Assembly: GCF_014192095.1 (NCBI RefSeq)
Contig: NZ_JACHXN010000030.1
Coordinates: 1 to 61,897 of the forward strand
Origin: Phyllobacterium trifolii
GTDB lineage: Bacteria; Pseudomonadota; Alphaproteobacteria; Rhizobiales; Rhizobiaceae
Direction of reading: 5' to 3'
Length of the DNA: 61,897 nucleotides
The translations under genes were made by a program, and so were the position numbers. Below are positions 28,630 through 39,200 of this stretch, one piece after another. The notes beneath the pieces are model-generated. The model had not been told where the DNA came from. It saw nothing but the letters and a program-made list of their open reading frames with translations, and did no database searches. Positions within the stretch are counted from its first letter, which is position 1. Each line of letters opens with the position of its first letter.

Positions 28630-29538
28630 ATGGAGTACTTCATCCAGCAATCGATCAATGGATTGACGCTTGGTTCGATCTATGGACTGATCGCCATCGG
28701 CTATACGATGGTTTACGGAATTATCGGTATGATCAACTTCGCCCACGGCGATGTTTTCATGCTCGGCGCCTTTATGGCGATGATTGTTTTTCTTGCCTTG
28801 ACTACTTTCATTGGAGGGGTGCCAGTCGTTCTGGCGCTGCTCCTGATGATGATTGTGGCCATGCTCCTGACGGGGTTGTGGAGCTGGACGATCGAGCGCC
28901 TGGCCTACCGGCCCCTGCGCGGGTCGTTTCGTCTCGCACCGTTGATTACAGCGATCGGCATGTCGATCGCGTTGTCCAATTTCGTGCAGGTCACACAGGG
29001 TCCGCGCAACAAGCCGATCCCACCACTCGTCAATGGTGGCATCACAATTTATGGTACGAACATCACAGTTGCCTACAAACAGATGGTCATCATCATCGTG
29101 ACAGTGATCCTGCTTGCTGCCTTCTGGTATCTTGTCAACAAAACGACGCTCGGAAGGGCGCAGCGCTCCTGTGAACAAGACCGCAAGATGGCGGCTCTGC
29201 TCGGTATCGACGTAGACAAGACCATTTCCATGACCTTCGTTATGGGCGCCATGCTCGCGGCAGTCGCCGGCACGCTTTATCTCATGTTTTACGGCGTCAT
29301 CTCCTTCACCGATGGTTTCACCCCAGGCGTTAAAGCTTTCACTGCCGCGGTGCTGGGTGGTATCGGCTCGCTCCCCGGCGCCGTGGTCGGCGGTCTGCTG
29401 ATCGGCCTGATCGAGGCTCTTTGGTCCGCCTATTTCTCCATCGACTACAAGGACGTTGCCGCATTCTCGATTTTGGCAATTGTTCTGATCTTCCTGCCTT
29501 CCGGCATTCTTGGTCGGCCCGAAGTCGAAAAGGTTTAA
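28630..29538 (+). CDS. livH: Branched-chain amino acid ABC transporter permease LivH
   Basis: The 302-residue inner-membrane permease has the LivH signatures [20 protein letters not shown] and [16 protein letters not shown] and about eight hydrophobic segments; the EAA-like loop reads [19 protein letters not shown] 28630 is preferred to ATG 28612 since relatives begin MEYFIQQ and GAGGGG precedes it. It starts the livHMGF operon, with 4 bp before livM. The solute may be branched-chain or other amino acids. Confidence 0.92.
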   Translation: MEYFIQQSINGLTLGSIYGLIAIGYTMVYGIIGMINFAHGDVFMLGAFMAMIVFLALTTFIGGVPVVLALLLMMIVAMLLTGLWSWTIERLAYRPLRGSFRLAPLITAIGMSIALSNFVQVTQGPRNKPIPPLVNGGITIYGTNITVAYKQMVIIIVTVILLAAFWYLVNKTTLGRAQRSCEQDRKMAALLGIDVDKTISMTFVMGAMLAAVAGTLYLMFYGVISFTDGFTPGVKAFTAAVLGGIGSLPGAVVGGLLIGLIEALWSAYFSIDYKDVAAFSILAIVLIFLPSGILGRPEVEKV

Positions 29539-29542
29539 GCGT

Positions 29543-30940
29543 ATGGCCGACGTCCAAAAAATAGAACCGGATTCCGTCTTCGCAAAAGCTGTGAAGGAAG
29601 GGCTCCTCGCCGGTGCTCTCGCCTTCGGATTGTTCTTTCTGATCGTCGGTTTCCGCACCGATCAGAATATCCGGAATGAGCTTGTTCTCAACCAGCGTTG
29701 GGGATTGCTGGCGATCTTCGTGCTTGTCGCAGGTATAGGGCGGTTTTTACTGACCGCTTACATTACACCCTGGAGCGAGGCGCGCAGCAAGAACAAGCGT
29801 GCTGCAGTCGAAAAAGAACAATCCGCATTCCGCAAGAGCTTCCCCAAGATTGGACTCGGACTGCTGCTCATCTATCCGTTCCTCGTGATTCTGATCCTCT
29901 GGGCCTATAACGGCTCTATCATGGGTGGCCTGCAAGGCTCACTGAAGTATGTCGATAATTTTGGCATTCAGATCCTGATCTATGTGATGCTCGCCTGGGG
30001 TCTGAATATTGTGGTCGGTCTCGCCGGACTGCTCGATCTCGGTTATGTCGCCTTCTATGCTGTTGGCGCTTATTCCTACGCGTTGCTTTCAACCCATTTC
30101 GGCTTATCGTTCTGGCTGTTGCTGCCGATGGCGGGCATTTTCGCCGCCCTCTGGGGCATTATGCTCGGCTTCCCGGTTTTGCGCCTACGCGGCGACTATC
30201 TGGCGATTGTCACCCTCGCTTTCGGTGAAATCATTCGTTTGGTGTTGATCAACTGGACCGTCGTTACCAAGGGCACGTTCGGCATTTCGGGTATCGCCAA
30301 AGCAACCTTGTTTGGTATTCCTTTCACCCCTGGACCAACCGGTTTCGCAGCGCTGCTTGGTCTTCCCAATTCCGGCGTCTACTACAAGATTTTTCTCTAC
30401 TATCTTATTCTGCTCCTTGCGCTCCTGACTGCATGGGTCACCATTCGTCTGCGCCGTATGCCTATCGGTCGTGCATGGGAGGCTTTGCGTGAGGATGAGA
30501 TCGCCTGCCGCTCACTTGGCATCAATACGACGACGACAAAACTAACAGCGTTCGCCACAGGCGCAATGTTCGGCGGCTTTGCTGGTTCGTTCTTCGCAGC
30601 ACGGCAGGGATTTGTCAGCCCTGAATCCTTTGTGTTCCTGGAGTCCGCCATCATTCTTGCAATCGTCGTTCTGGGGGGTATGGGATCACTGGTCGGCATC
30701 GCTATCGCTGCGGCAGTGATGATCGGCGGCACTGAACTGTTGCGCGAGCTGGAATTCCTGAAGCGCATCTTTGGACCGGATTTCACTCCCGAACTCTATC
30801 GTATGCTCTTGTTCGGTCTTGCGATGATCGTGGTCATGGTCTGGAAGCCGCGTGGTTTTGTCGGCAATCGAGAACCGAGCGCTTTCCTGCATAAACGCAA
30901 GATGGTGTCCAGCGAGTTTACCAAAGAAGGCCACGGCTGA
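29543..30940 (+). CDS. livM: Branched-chain amino acid ABC transporter permease LivM
   Basis: The 465-residue permease has an N-terminal extension of about 140 residues with two hydrophobic segments and a charged loop ([16 protein letters not shown]), as in the longer LivM proteins, then the permease core ([54 protein letters not shown]). ATG 29543 starts 5 bp after the livH stop. Its TGA shares a base with the livG ATG, showing coupled translation. Confidence 0.93.
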   Translation: MADVQKIEPDSVFAKAVKEGLLAGALAFGLFFLIVGFRTDQNIRNELVLNQRWGLLAIFVLVAGIGRFLLTAYITPWSEARSKNKRAAVEKEQSAFRKSFPKIGLGLLLIYPFLVILILWAYNGSIMGGLQGSLKYVDNFGIQILIYVMLAWGLNIVVGLAGLLDLGYVAFYAVGAYSYALLSTHFGLSFWLLLPMAGIFAALWGIMLGFPVLRLRGDYLAIVTLAFGEIIRLVLINWTVVTKGTFGISGIAKATLFGIPFTPGPTGFAALLGLPNSGVYYKIFLYYLILLLALLTAWVTIRLRRMPIGRAWEALREDEIACRSLGINTTTTKLTAFATGAMFGGFAGSFFAARQGFVSPESFVFLESAIILAIVVLGGMGSLVGIAIAAAVMIGGTELLRELEFLKRIFGPDFTPELYRMLLFGLAMIVVMVWKPRGFVGNREPSAFLHKRKMVSSEFTKEGHG

Positions 30941-32337
30941 TGGTTTCGGAAGTGCAAAACAATCCCACTGCAATCTTGCGCGTTGAACGGCTCTCGATGA
31001 AATTTGGTGGCCTCATCGCGATCAATGACCTGAATTTCGAAGCCAGGCGCGGCGCAATCACTGCCCTTATCGGCCCCAACGGTGCTGGAAAGACCACGGT
31101 CTTCAATTGCATAACCGGCTTTTATAAGCCGACCGAAGGTATGCTGACGATGACCCGTCAGAATGGTGAGGAGTATCTCTTGGAGCGGATGGCCGATTTC
31201 GTCATCACCAAGAAGGCCAAGGTCGCGCGCACGTTCCAGAATATTCGCCTGTTTTCGGGATTGACCGTTCTGGAAAACCTGCTCGTCGCTCAGCACAATC
31301 CACTGATGTTATCGTCTGGGTTTACCATTCTCGGTCTGCTCGGCCTTCCTACTTACAAGAAGGCGGCTTCGGATGCGATCGAGAAGGCCCGTTTCTGGCT
31401 GGACAAGATCAATCTGGTGGAGCGCGCCGACGACCCGGCTGGTGATCTGCCGTATGGTGCGCAGAGGCGCCTCGAGATCGCTCGTGCAATGTGTACGGAT
31501 CCCGAACTGCTCTGCCTTGATGAACCTGCTGCAGGACTTAATGCTCGTGAGTCTGCTGAACTAAACAAGCTCCTGCTCGATATTCGTGATGAGACCGGGA
31601 CTTCGATCCTCCTCATAGAACATGACATGTCCGTGGTCATGGAAATCTCCGATCACGTTGTTGTTCTCGAATACGGCACGAAAATCTCGGATGGCACGCC
31701 TGAGACCGTGAAAAACGATCCAAAGGTCATCGCTGCCTATCTCGGCGTCGAGGACGAAGAAGTGGTCGAACTGATCGAACAGGCAGAAGCCGCTGGCGTC
31801 GATGATATTACCGCGGCGGTAGACCTGCTTTCGACCGAGGCGCTGCACGAGATCGAGGAAGCCCATCCGGATATGGCTCCGGCCACCCTTATTCCTTCCG
31901 CTCCTGCCAAGGTCAGGCGGGCCAGAGCTACGGCTGCAAAAAAGCCCGTTGTAAAGTCCGTCACAGACAAAACTGCTGCCAAGCCTGCAGCAGCGAGTAC
32001 CGTGAAATCGAAGCCAATCAATCCGGCTGCAAAGTCGCTGGTGGCGATCAAACCCGGTGCAACAGCGAACGCACTTGCAGAGCCGCGTGGCGGCAAGGCA
32101 GACAAACTTATCATTATCAAGGGGATCGGGCCGGTCAACGAGCGCAAACTCAACGAACACGGAATATTCCATTTCGACCAGATTGCTGCCTGGAAGAAGG
32201 CCGACATTATCGCCGCTGAGGCCTACCTTGCTTTTGACGGGCGGATCGCGCGTGAAGACTGGATTGGACAGGCCAAGAAACTGGCAAAGCAAAGCCAGGT
32301 AACCCCGGCGCCCAAAAAGACCCGAGGGGCTAAATAA
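30940..32337 (+). CDS. livG: LivG ATP-binding protein with C-terminal helix-hairpin-helix tail
   Basis: The N-terminal ~255 residues are a normal LivG ATPase: Walker A GPNGAGKTT (45-53), signature LPYGAQRRLEIARAM, Walker B LLCLDEPAAGLN. About 200 extra residues follow, against about 255 in E. coli LivG: an acidic segment (LGVEDEEVVELIEQAEAAGV), a Lys/Ala/Pro-rich linker (RRARATAAKKPVVKS), and a final domain of about 60 residues beginning LIIIKGIGPVNERKLNEHGI, a helix-hairpin-helix-like pattern also seen fused to NuoE and L21 in alphaproteobacteria. The frame is uninterrupted and the stop overlaps the livF ATG, so the tail is genuine. Its role is unknown. Confidence 0.93.
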   Translation: MVSEVQNNPTAILRVERLSMKFGGLIAINDLNFEARRGAITALIGPNGAGKTTVFNCITGFYKPTEGMLTMTRQNGEEYLLERMADFVITKKAKVARTFQNIRLFSGLTVLENLLVAQHNPLMLSSGFTILGLLGLPTYKKAASDAIEKARFWLDKINLVERADDPAGDLPYGAQRRLEIARAMCTDPELLCLDEPAAGLNARESAELNKLLLDIRDETGTSILLIEHDMSVVMEISDHVVVLEYGTKISDGTPETVKNDPKVIAAYLGVEDEEVVELIEQAEAAGVDDITAAVDLLSTEALHEIEEAHPDMAPATLIPSAPAKVRRARATAAKKPVVKSVTDKTAAKPAAASTVKSKPINPAAKSLVAIKPGATANALAEPRGGKADKLIIIKGIGPVNERKLNEHGIFHFDQIAAWKKADIIAAEAYLAFDGRIAREDWIGQAKKLAKQSQVTPAPKKTRGAK

Positions 32338-33068
32338 TGTCAGAAAAGCAAGCCCTTCTCAGCGTTGAAGGCGTTGAAACCTACTACGGCAATATTCGTG
32401 CCTTGAGCGGTGTGACAGTCCATGCCGATCCGGGTGAGATTGTCGCTTTGATCGGTGCCAACGGCGCCGGAAAATCCACCTTGATGATGACAATCTTCGG
32501 GATGCCGCGCGCACGTACCGGACGGGTCATTTTTGACGGCAAGGACATCACGCAATTGCCGACGCATGAAATCGCGCGGCTGCGGATTGCACAATCACCT
32601 GAAGGCCGCCGCATTTTTCCCCGCATGACCGTGCAGGAAAATCTGCAGATGGGTGCGAGCCTCGACAAGCTTGAGTACTTCGATGAAGATTCGCGCATGG
32701 TGTTCGATCTTTTCCCGCGGTTGAAGGAACGCATCAATCAGCGCGGCGGCACACTTTCTGGCGGCGAACAGCAAATGCTGGCAATCGGGCGGGCGCTTAT
32801 GGCACGTCCGCGCCTGCTACTGCTGGACGAGCCTTCATTGGGTCTCGCACCGCTGATCATCAAGCACATTTTCGAAGCAATCAAAGAGTTGAACAAGACC
32901 ACCGGATTGACGGTGTTCCTAGTTGAACAGAACGCGTTCGGCGCTCTGAAGCTCGCCGATCGCGGCTACGTGATGGTGAACGGGATTGTGACTATGAGCG
33001 GATCGAGCGCGGAACTTCTTGCAAATCCGGAAGTGCGCGCCGCGTATCTTGAAGGCGGTCGCCACTAA
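32337..33068 (+). CDS. livF: Branched-chain amino acid ABC transporter ATP-binding protein LivF
   Basis: The 243-residue ATPase has Walker A GANGAGKST, signature LSGGEQQMLAIGRAL and Walker B LLLLDEPSLGLAP, with the LivF-type ending PEVRAAYLEGGRH. Unlike LivG it has no tail and is of normal length. The ATG shares a base with the livG stop. It powers import together with LivG at the LivHM core. Confidence 0.95.
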   Translation: MSEKQALLSVEGVETYYGNIRALSGVTVHADPGEIVALIGANGAGKSTLMMTIFGMPRARTGRVIFDGKDITQLPTHEIARLRIAQSPEGRRIFPRMTVQENLQMGASLDKLEYFDEDSRMVFDLFPRLKERINQRGGTLSGGEQQMLAIGRALMARPRLLLLDEPSLGLAPLIIKHIFEAIKELNKTTGLTVFLVEQNAFGALKLADRGYVMVNGIVTMSGSSAELLANPEVRAAYLEGGRH

Positions 33069-33111
33069 TGAGAGAAAGGCCTTCTTGAAAGGCCTCAAGG
33101 GGAATATTGCC

Positions 33112-33465
33112 ATGCAAGGCATCTTATACGAAGAACCTTCAATCTGGCTGTTCATACTGGTTACCTGCCTTATGGGCGGCTGGGCCGCGTGGATGGCAGG
33201 ACGAGCATGCGCCAAAACATGGCGCCCCTTGGTAATCGTCATATTCTACATGCTGCTGTTAGGCATCGCTGTCCGGTTCATCCACTTTGCTCTTTTTGGT
33301 GGAACGATGTTCACACTTCACTACTACATCGTAGACACGATTGTGCTGACCATCATCGGAATCCTCGGCTATCGCTATACCCGTACCAACCAGATGGTCC
33401 GGCAATATCATTGGCTCTATGAAAAAAGTTCTCCATTCGCCTGGAAAGAAAGAACGAGAGCTTAA
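33112..33465 (+). CDS. Small multi-helix membrane protein (DUF6867-like) in the liv operon
   Basis: This 117-residue protein has three predicted membrane helices (about 10-27, 37-60 and 68-88) and a basic C-terminal tail. It begins MQGILYEEPSIWLFILV behind AAGGGGAA, 43 bp after livF and on the same strand. I recall this family (possibly DUF6867) beside Liv operons in rhizobia, but it has no known function. Position suggests an accessory or assembly factor of the transporter. Confidence 0.72.
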   Translation: MQGILYEEPSIWLFILVTCLMGGWAAWMAGRACAKTWRPLVIVIFYMLLLGIAVRFIHFALFGGTMFTLHYYIVDTIVLTIIGILGYRYTRTNQMVRQYHWLYEKSSPFAWKERTRA

Positions 33466-33592
33466 CCTATCTCGCTGATGCGAAATGAATCAGCGTGACA
33501 ACCGCCGGGAAATCGGCAAATGTAATCTTCAAGCGACGAAAACAAGCCGTCGCGAGGGGTTTGGTAAGTACCTAGAAAATGGGAGTTTTCAA

Positions 33593-34708
33593 ATGAAGAA
33601 GTCACTGTTATCGGGCGTTGCGCTTGCTGCAATGCTCGCCTTGAGCGGCAACGCGTATGCCGATCTTCTGATCGGTGTCGGTGGACCGTTGACCGGACCG
33701 AACGCCGCTTTCGGTGCGCAGCTGCAGAAGGGTGCAGAAGCAGCTATCGCTGAGATCAATGCAGCCGGCGGCGTTAATGGTGAGCAGGTCAAACTGTCAC
33801 TTGGCGATGACGTTTCGGATCCAAAACAGGGCATTTCCGTTGCCAACAAGTTTGTTGCTGACGGTGTGAAGTTCGTTATCGGCCATTTCAATTCCGGTGT
33901 TTCGATCCCGGCATCTGAAGTTTATGCTGAGAACGGCATTCTGGAAATCACGCCTGCTGCGACCAACCCGGTATTCACAGAGCGCAAATTGTGGAACACT
34001 TTCCGCACTTGCGGACGCGACGATCAGCAGGGTGTTGTAGCTGGTACATACATTGCCGAAAAGTTCAAGGACGCCAAGATTGCGGTTGTGCATGACAAGA
34101 CGCCCTATGGCCAGGGTCTCGCTGACGAAACCAAGAAGACGCTGAACGCCAAGGGTATGAAGGAAGCGATGTACGAAGGCGTTAACGTCGGCGACAAAGA
34201 CTTCTCCGCTCTGATCGCCAAGGCCAAGCAAGCCGGCGTTACAGTTCTATATTGGGGTGGTCTGCACACCGAAGCCGGTCTGATTATCCGCCAGCTTGCT
34301 GACCAGGGTCTGAAAGTCACGTTCATCTCCGGCGATGGTATCGTTTCGAATGAACTTGCTTCGATCGCTGGCGACGCGGTTGCAGGTACACTGAACACGT
34401 TCGGTCCGGATCCGAGCAAGAATCCTGCCAACAAGGAACTCGTTGAGAAGTTCCGTGCGCAGGGCTTCGAGCCGGAAGCCTACACGCTCTACGCCTACGC
34501 AGCAGCACAGGTCATCGCTGATGCAGCAAAGGCAGCTGGATCGAACGATCCTGAGACCGTTGCGAAAACGATGAAGGAAAAGGGCCCGTTCAAGACCGTT
34601 CTTGGCGATATCGCCTTTGATGAAAAGGGCGATCCCAAGCTTCCAGGCTACGTTATGTACGAATGGAAGAAGGGCGAAGACGGCAAGTATAGCTATTTCC
34701 AGCAATAA
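33593..34708 (+). CDS. livJ: Periplasmic branched-chain amino acid binding protein, copy 1
   Basis: The 371-residue solute-binding protein has a signal peptide ([20 protein letters not shown], cleavage after AYA) and the Leu/Ile/Val-binding fold: [61 protein letters not shown] and [14 protein letters not shown] 33593 follows GGGAG. It follows the livHMGF genes and is paired with a close paralogue of the same length at 34948, so the two probably serve the same membrane complex with different ligand preference. Confidence 0.93.
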   Translation: MKKSLLSGVALAAMLALSGNAYADLLIGVGGPLTGPNAAFGAQLQKGAEAAIAEINAAGGVNGEQVKLSLGDDVSDPKQGISVANKFVADGVKFVIGHFNSGVSIPASEVYAENGILEITPAATNPVFTERKLWNTFRTCGRDDQQGVVAGTYIAEKFKDAKIAVVHDKTPYGQGLADETKKTLNAKGMKEAMYEGVNVGDKDFSALIAKAKQAGVTVLYWGGLHTEAGLIIRQLADQGLKVTFISGDGIVSNELASIAGDAVAGTLNTFGPDPSKNPANKELVEKFRAQGFEPEAYTLYAYAAAQVIADAAKAAGSNDPETVAKTMKEKGPFKTVLGDIAFDEKGDPKLPGYVMYEWKKGEDGKYSYFQQ

Positions 34709-34730
34709 GCCTTCCGTTTGAGGACAATCA

Positions 34731-34761
34731 GTGAATGCCCGGCCCTCTGCTGGGCATTCAC
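34731..34761 (+). terminator. Long stem-loop between the two binding-protein genes
   Basis: GTGAATGCCC (34731-34740) pairs perfectly with GGGCATTCAC (34752-34761) over an 11-nt loop. No T-run follows, so it may stabilise the first livJ message rather than stop transcription fully. Confidence 0.55.
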
Positions 34762-34947
34762 ATTGATAACCATCGCGTTTGTCGTGTTTCGACGGAACAC
34801 AGCGGCGCTTATTAGCCCGCGTAGAACATCAGCAATTTTTACAGCAAGCCTTTCGTTTATCCGCCCAAAACCTATGCCGGCGATTGAGCTCCGGATATGG
34901 TAATATTGCCCGCAATTTTTTGACGTCATTTTAGAATGGAGTTTTGT

Positions 34948-36063
34948 ATGACGAAGCTACTTTTTCCCGGCATGGTTGCAGCAACAATGCTCATATTCAC
35001 CGGTTACGCTGGCGCCGATATACTGGTCGGCGTTGGGGCTCCACTCACTGGACCGAATGCAGCCATGGGTGCACAGATCAAGCGAGGGGTCGAGGCAGCT
35101 ACCACTGCTATAAACGACGCCGGCGGTATCAATGGTGAGAAGATCGATCTAGCCTTTGGCGATGATGTTTCCGATCCGAAGCAAGGTATTTCCGTTGCAA
35201 ACAAATTCGTGGCCGACGGCGTGAAGATCGTTATTGGTCACTACAATTCGGGCGTATCGATACCAGCGTCGGAGGTTTATGCGGAGAATGGTATCCTGCA
35301 GGTAACCCCGGCGTCGACCAATCCGAAGTATACCGAGCGCGGTCTCTGGAACACATTCCGAACCTGTGGCCGCGATGACCAGCAAGGGAAGGTCGCCGGA
35401 GCATATATCGCCGATCATTTCAAGGGCGCCAAGATCGCCATCGTCAATGACAAGACGCCCTACGGCCAGGGTCTCGCCGATGAAACCAAGAAAGCACTGA
35501 ACGCCCAGGGCATCACCGAAGTGCTCAACGAGGGCGTCCATACCGGTGACAAGGATTTCTCAGCGCTGATCAGCAAAGTGAAGGAAGCCGGTGTTACCGT
35601 ATTCTATTGGGGCGGTGTACACACGGAAGCGGGCCTGATCATGCGTCAATTGGCGGACCAGGGCCTTAAAGTACAATTTATTTCAGGTGCGGCGATCGTC
35701 TCAAATGAGCTGGCTTCGATAGCAGGCGATGCCGTCATTGGTACGCTCAACACATTTGGTCCGGATCCACGCAACAACCCGGCGAACAAGGAACTGATCG
35801 AGAAGTTCAGGGCGGATGGTTTTGAACCGGAAGCATTCACACTGTACGCCTACGGCTCCCTTCAGGCCATCGCTGCTGCCGCAAACGCTGCAGAAACAAA
35901 CGATCCGGAACTGATAGCCAAATCATTGAAAGGAAAGGGGCCATTCAAGACGGTGCTAGGTGATCTGGCGTTTGATGAGAAGGGCGATCCGAAATTCCCG
36001 GGCTACGTCATGTATGAATGGAAAAAGGGCCCCGACGGCAAGATCGGCTATTTCCAGCAATAA
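34948..36063 (+). CDS. Periplasmic branched-chain amino acid binding protein, copy 2
   Basis: This 371-residue paralogue of the preceding protein has the same length and blocks ([45 protein letters not shown] at the end), roughly three quarters identical by eye. The signal peptide ([18 protein letters not shown]) is different in sequence. ATG 34948 is chosen, with GGAG 6 bp upstream; ATG 34936 is in frame but lacks a site. Differences in the ligand region, for example [10 protein letters not shown] against [10 protein letters not shown], suggest a changed specificity. A clear terminator follows. Confidence 0.92.
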   Translation: MTKLLFPGMVAATMLIFTGYAGADILVGVGAPLTGPNAAMGAQIKRGVEAATTAINDAGGINGEKIDLAFGDDVSDPKQGISVANKFVADGVKIVIGHYNSGVSIPASEVYAENGILQVTPASTNPKYTERGLWNTFRTCGRDDQQGKVAGAYIADHFKGAKIAIVNDKTPYGQGLADETKKALNAQGITEVLNEGVHTGDKDFSALISKVKEAGVTVFYWGGVHTEAGLIMRQLADQGLKVQFISGAAIVSNELASIAGDAVIGTLNTFGPDPRNNPANKELIEKFRADGFEPEAFTLYAYGSLQAIAAAANAAETNDPELIAKSLKGKGPFKTVLGDLAFDEKGDPKFPGYVMYEWKKGPDGKIGYFQQ

Positions 36064-36087
36064 GCTGACTAACTTATATATGCGTGA

Positions 36088-36114
36088 AATGCTCGGCCTA
36101 ACGCCGGGCATTTT
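36088..36114 (+). terminator. Terminator of the liv cluster
   Basis: AATGCTCGGC (36088-36097) pairs with GCCGGGCATT (36103-36112) with one G-T pair and a 5-nt loop, ending in TTTT. Confidence 0.82.
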
Positions 36115-36236
36115 GCTATTGGACATTTGAGATTCTTGTGTTCAATATGTATTTGTTTGCACTGCAACAATCCTGAGAAATGTTGATGCAGCCCAATCCA
36201 TTTTAAAGCGCTTTTTCGCTGTCTGGAGTTTTCGCC

Positions 36237-39200
36237 TTGCCTATCAAGAAAATACTCGTCGCCAATCGATCAGAGATTGCCATCCGCGTATTCCGTGCGG
36301 CCAACGAGCTTGGCATGAAAACCGTGGCGATCTGGGCGGAAGAGGACAAGCTTGCGCTGCACCGCTTCAAGGCGGATGAGTCCTATCAGGTTGGTCGTGG
36401 TCCGCATCTGGCCAAGGACATGGGGCCCATCGAAAGCTACCTCTCAATCGAGGAGATCATCCGGGTTGCGAAGCTTTCGGGCGCCGACGCTATCCATCCA
36501 GGCTACGGTCTTCTGTCGGAAAGCCCCGAATTTGCCGATGCCTGCGCGGAGGCCGGCATTATCTTCATCGGACCGAAGCCGGAGACCATGCGCCGGCTTG
36601 GTAACAAGGTTGCCGCGCGCAATCTGGCAATCGAAATCGGCGTTCCGGTGGTTCCCGCAACCGAGCCGCTGCCCGACGACATGGAAGCTGTCAAGGCAAT
36701 GGCCGAACAGATTGGTTACCCGGTGATGTTGAAGGCATCATGGGGCGGCGGCGGGCGTGGCATGCGCGCTATTTTTTCGGTGGATGACCTCGCCCGCGAG
36801 GTCACCGAGGGCAAGCGGGAAGCCAAGGCTGCCTTTGGCAAGGACGAAGTCTATCTTGAAAAGCTTGTGCAGCGCGCCCGCCATGTCGAGGTACAAATCC
36901 TTGGCGATACGCATGGCAATGCGGTGCATCTGTTCGAACGCGATTGTTCCATCCAGCGCCGCAACCAGAAAGTGGTCGAGCGCGCGCCTGCGCCATACCT
37001 CACTGACAGCCAACGCAAGGAAATATGCGATTACGGTCTGAAGATTGCCAAGGAAACCAGCTATATCGGGGCCGGAACCATCGAGTTCCTGATGGATGCC
37101 GATACGAATGAGTTCTACTTTATCGAAGTGAACCCACGCATCCAGGTCGAGCATACGGTTACTGAAGAGGTGACTGGTATCGACATCGTCAAAGCGCAGA
37201 TACGCATTCTTGAAGGTGCGGCCATCGGCACGCCGGAATCGGGCGTACCCGCGCAAAAAGATATCAAGCTCAACGGCCACGCCTTGCAGTGCCGCATAAC
37301 CACTGAGGATCCGGAACAGAATTTCATTCCGGACTATGGTCGCATCACCGCCTATCGCGGCGCTACGGGTTTCGGCATCAGACTAGACGGTGGCACAGCC
37401 TATTCCGGCGCGGTGATCACGCGATTCTACGATCCACTGTTGGAAAAGATTACAGCCTGGTCGCCAACAGCGGAAGAAACCATCCACAGGATGCATCGTG
37501 CGCTGCGCGAGTTCCGTATTCGCGGTGTCGCCACTAACCTCACCTTCCTTGAAGCGATCATCACACACCCGAAATTTCTCGATAATTCCTATACGACCAA
37601 ATTCATCGATACGACGCCCGAACTCTTTGAACAGGTGAAGCGGCAAGACCGTGCAACCAAACTTCTGACCTATCTTGCGGACGTAACCGTAAACGGTCAT
37701 CCGGAAACCAAGGGCAGGGCCGCGCCCTCCAAAGATGCGGCGCTGCCGCGCGTTCCTTTCGTTGAAACGCCGATCCCCGACGGCACCAAACAGTTGCTCG
37801 ATCAACTCGGGCCGCAAAAGTTTGCCGAGTGGATGCGCAATGAGAAGCGTGTGCTGTTTACGGACACCACGATGCGCGATGGGCACCAATCCCTCTTGGC
37901 TACACGAATGCGGACCTATGATATTGCTCGCGTTGCCGGTACTTATGCACGCGCCCTGCCACAGCTCTTCTCGCTGGAATGCTGGGGCGGTGCTACTTTT
38001 GATGTGGCAATGCGGTTCCTGACGGAAGACCCGTGGGAGCGCCTCGCTGAAATCCGCGAAGGGGCTCCAAATATCCTTCTGCAAATGCTGCTGCGCGGCG
38101 CCAACGGCGTCGGCTACAAAAGCTATCCGGATAATGTCGTCAAATATTTTGTAAGCCAAGCGGCAAAAGGCGGTGTGGATGTTTTCCGTGTGTTCGATAG
38201 TTTGAACTGGGTTGAAAACATGCGTGTCACCATGGATGCGGTCGTCGAGGAGAACAAGCTCTGCGAAGCCGCGATCTGCTATACGGGCGACATCCTCAAC
38301 TCGGCGCGGCCAAAATATGACCTGAAATATTACGTCGACCTGGCGCAGCAGGTGGAGAAAGCCGGGGCCCATGTCATAGCCCTCAAGGACATGGCGGGTC
38401 TTTTGAAGCCAAATGCTGCGAAGGTTTTGTTCAAGGCGTTGCGCGAAGCAACCGACCTGCCGCTGCATTTCCACACGCACGATACGTCGGGTGTTGCCGC
38501 AGCAACTGTTCTTGCAGCGGTGGATGCAGGTGTTGACGTGGTTGACGCTGCGATGGATGCCCTCTCCGGCAATACCTCGCAGCCATGCTTGGGTTCGATC
38601 GTTGAGGCATTGAAAGGTACCGAGCGCGATCCCGGCCTCGATCCCGAGTGGATACGCCGAATTTCGTTTTATTGGGAGGCGGTGCGTACGCAATACGCGG
38701 CTTTTGAAAGTGACTTAAAGGGGCCGGCCTCCGAGGTCTACCTTCACGAAATGCCCGGGGGGCAGTTTACCAATCTCAAGGAACAGGCTCGCTCGCTTGG
38801 ACTTGAGACGCGTTGGCACGAAGTTGCGCAAACTTATGCGGACGTCAACCAGATGTTCGGCGATATCGTCAAGGTCACTCCATCCTCCAAGGTTGTCGGA
38901 GATATGGCTCTGATGATGGTAAGCCAGGATCTGTCTGTCGCCGACGTGGAGAACCCCGACAAGGATATAGCATTTCCGGACTCGGTGGTGTCGATGATGC
39001 GCGGTGATCTCGGACAACCACCGAAAGGTTGGCCGAAGGACATTCAGAAGAAGATTCTGAAAGGTGAAAAGCCATTCACCGAGCGGCCGGGTGCACTTTT
39101 GGAGCCCGCCAATCTCAATGCCGAGCGGAAAGAAATCGAGACCAAGCTGGAACGGAAGATCAGCGATCAGGAATTTGCCTCGTATCTCATGTACCCCAAA

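Noticed and set aside
28375..29658. 427-codon minus-strand frame over livH
   Set aside because: It has no family-like pattern and is the mirror of the LivH membrane helices.
37383..38693. 436-codon minus-strand frame inside pyc
   Set aside because: It is the antisense of the carboxyltransferase region; no domain or ribosome site.
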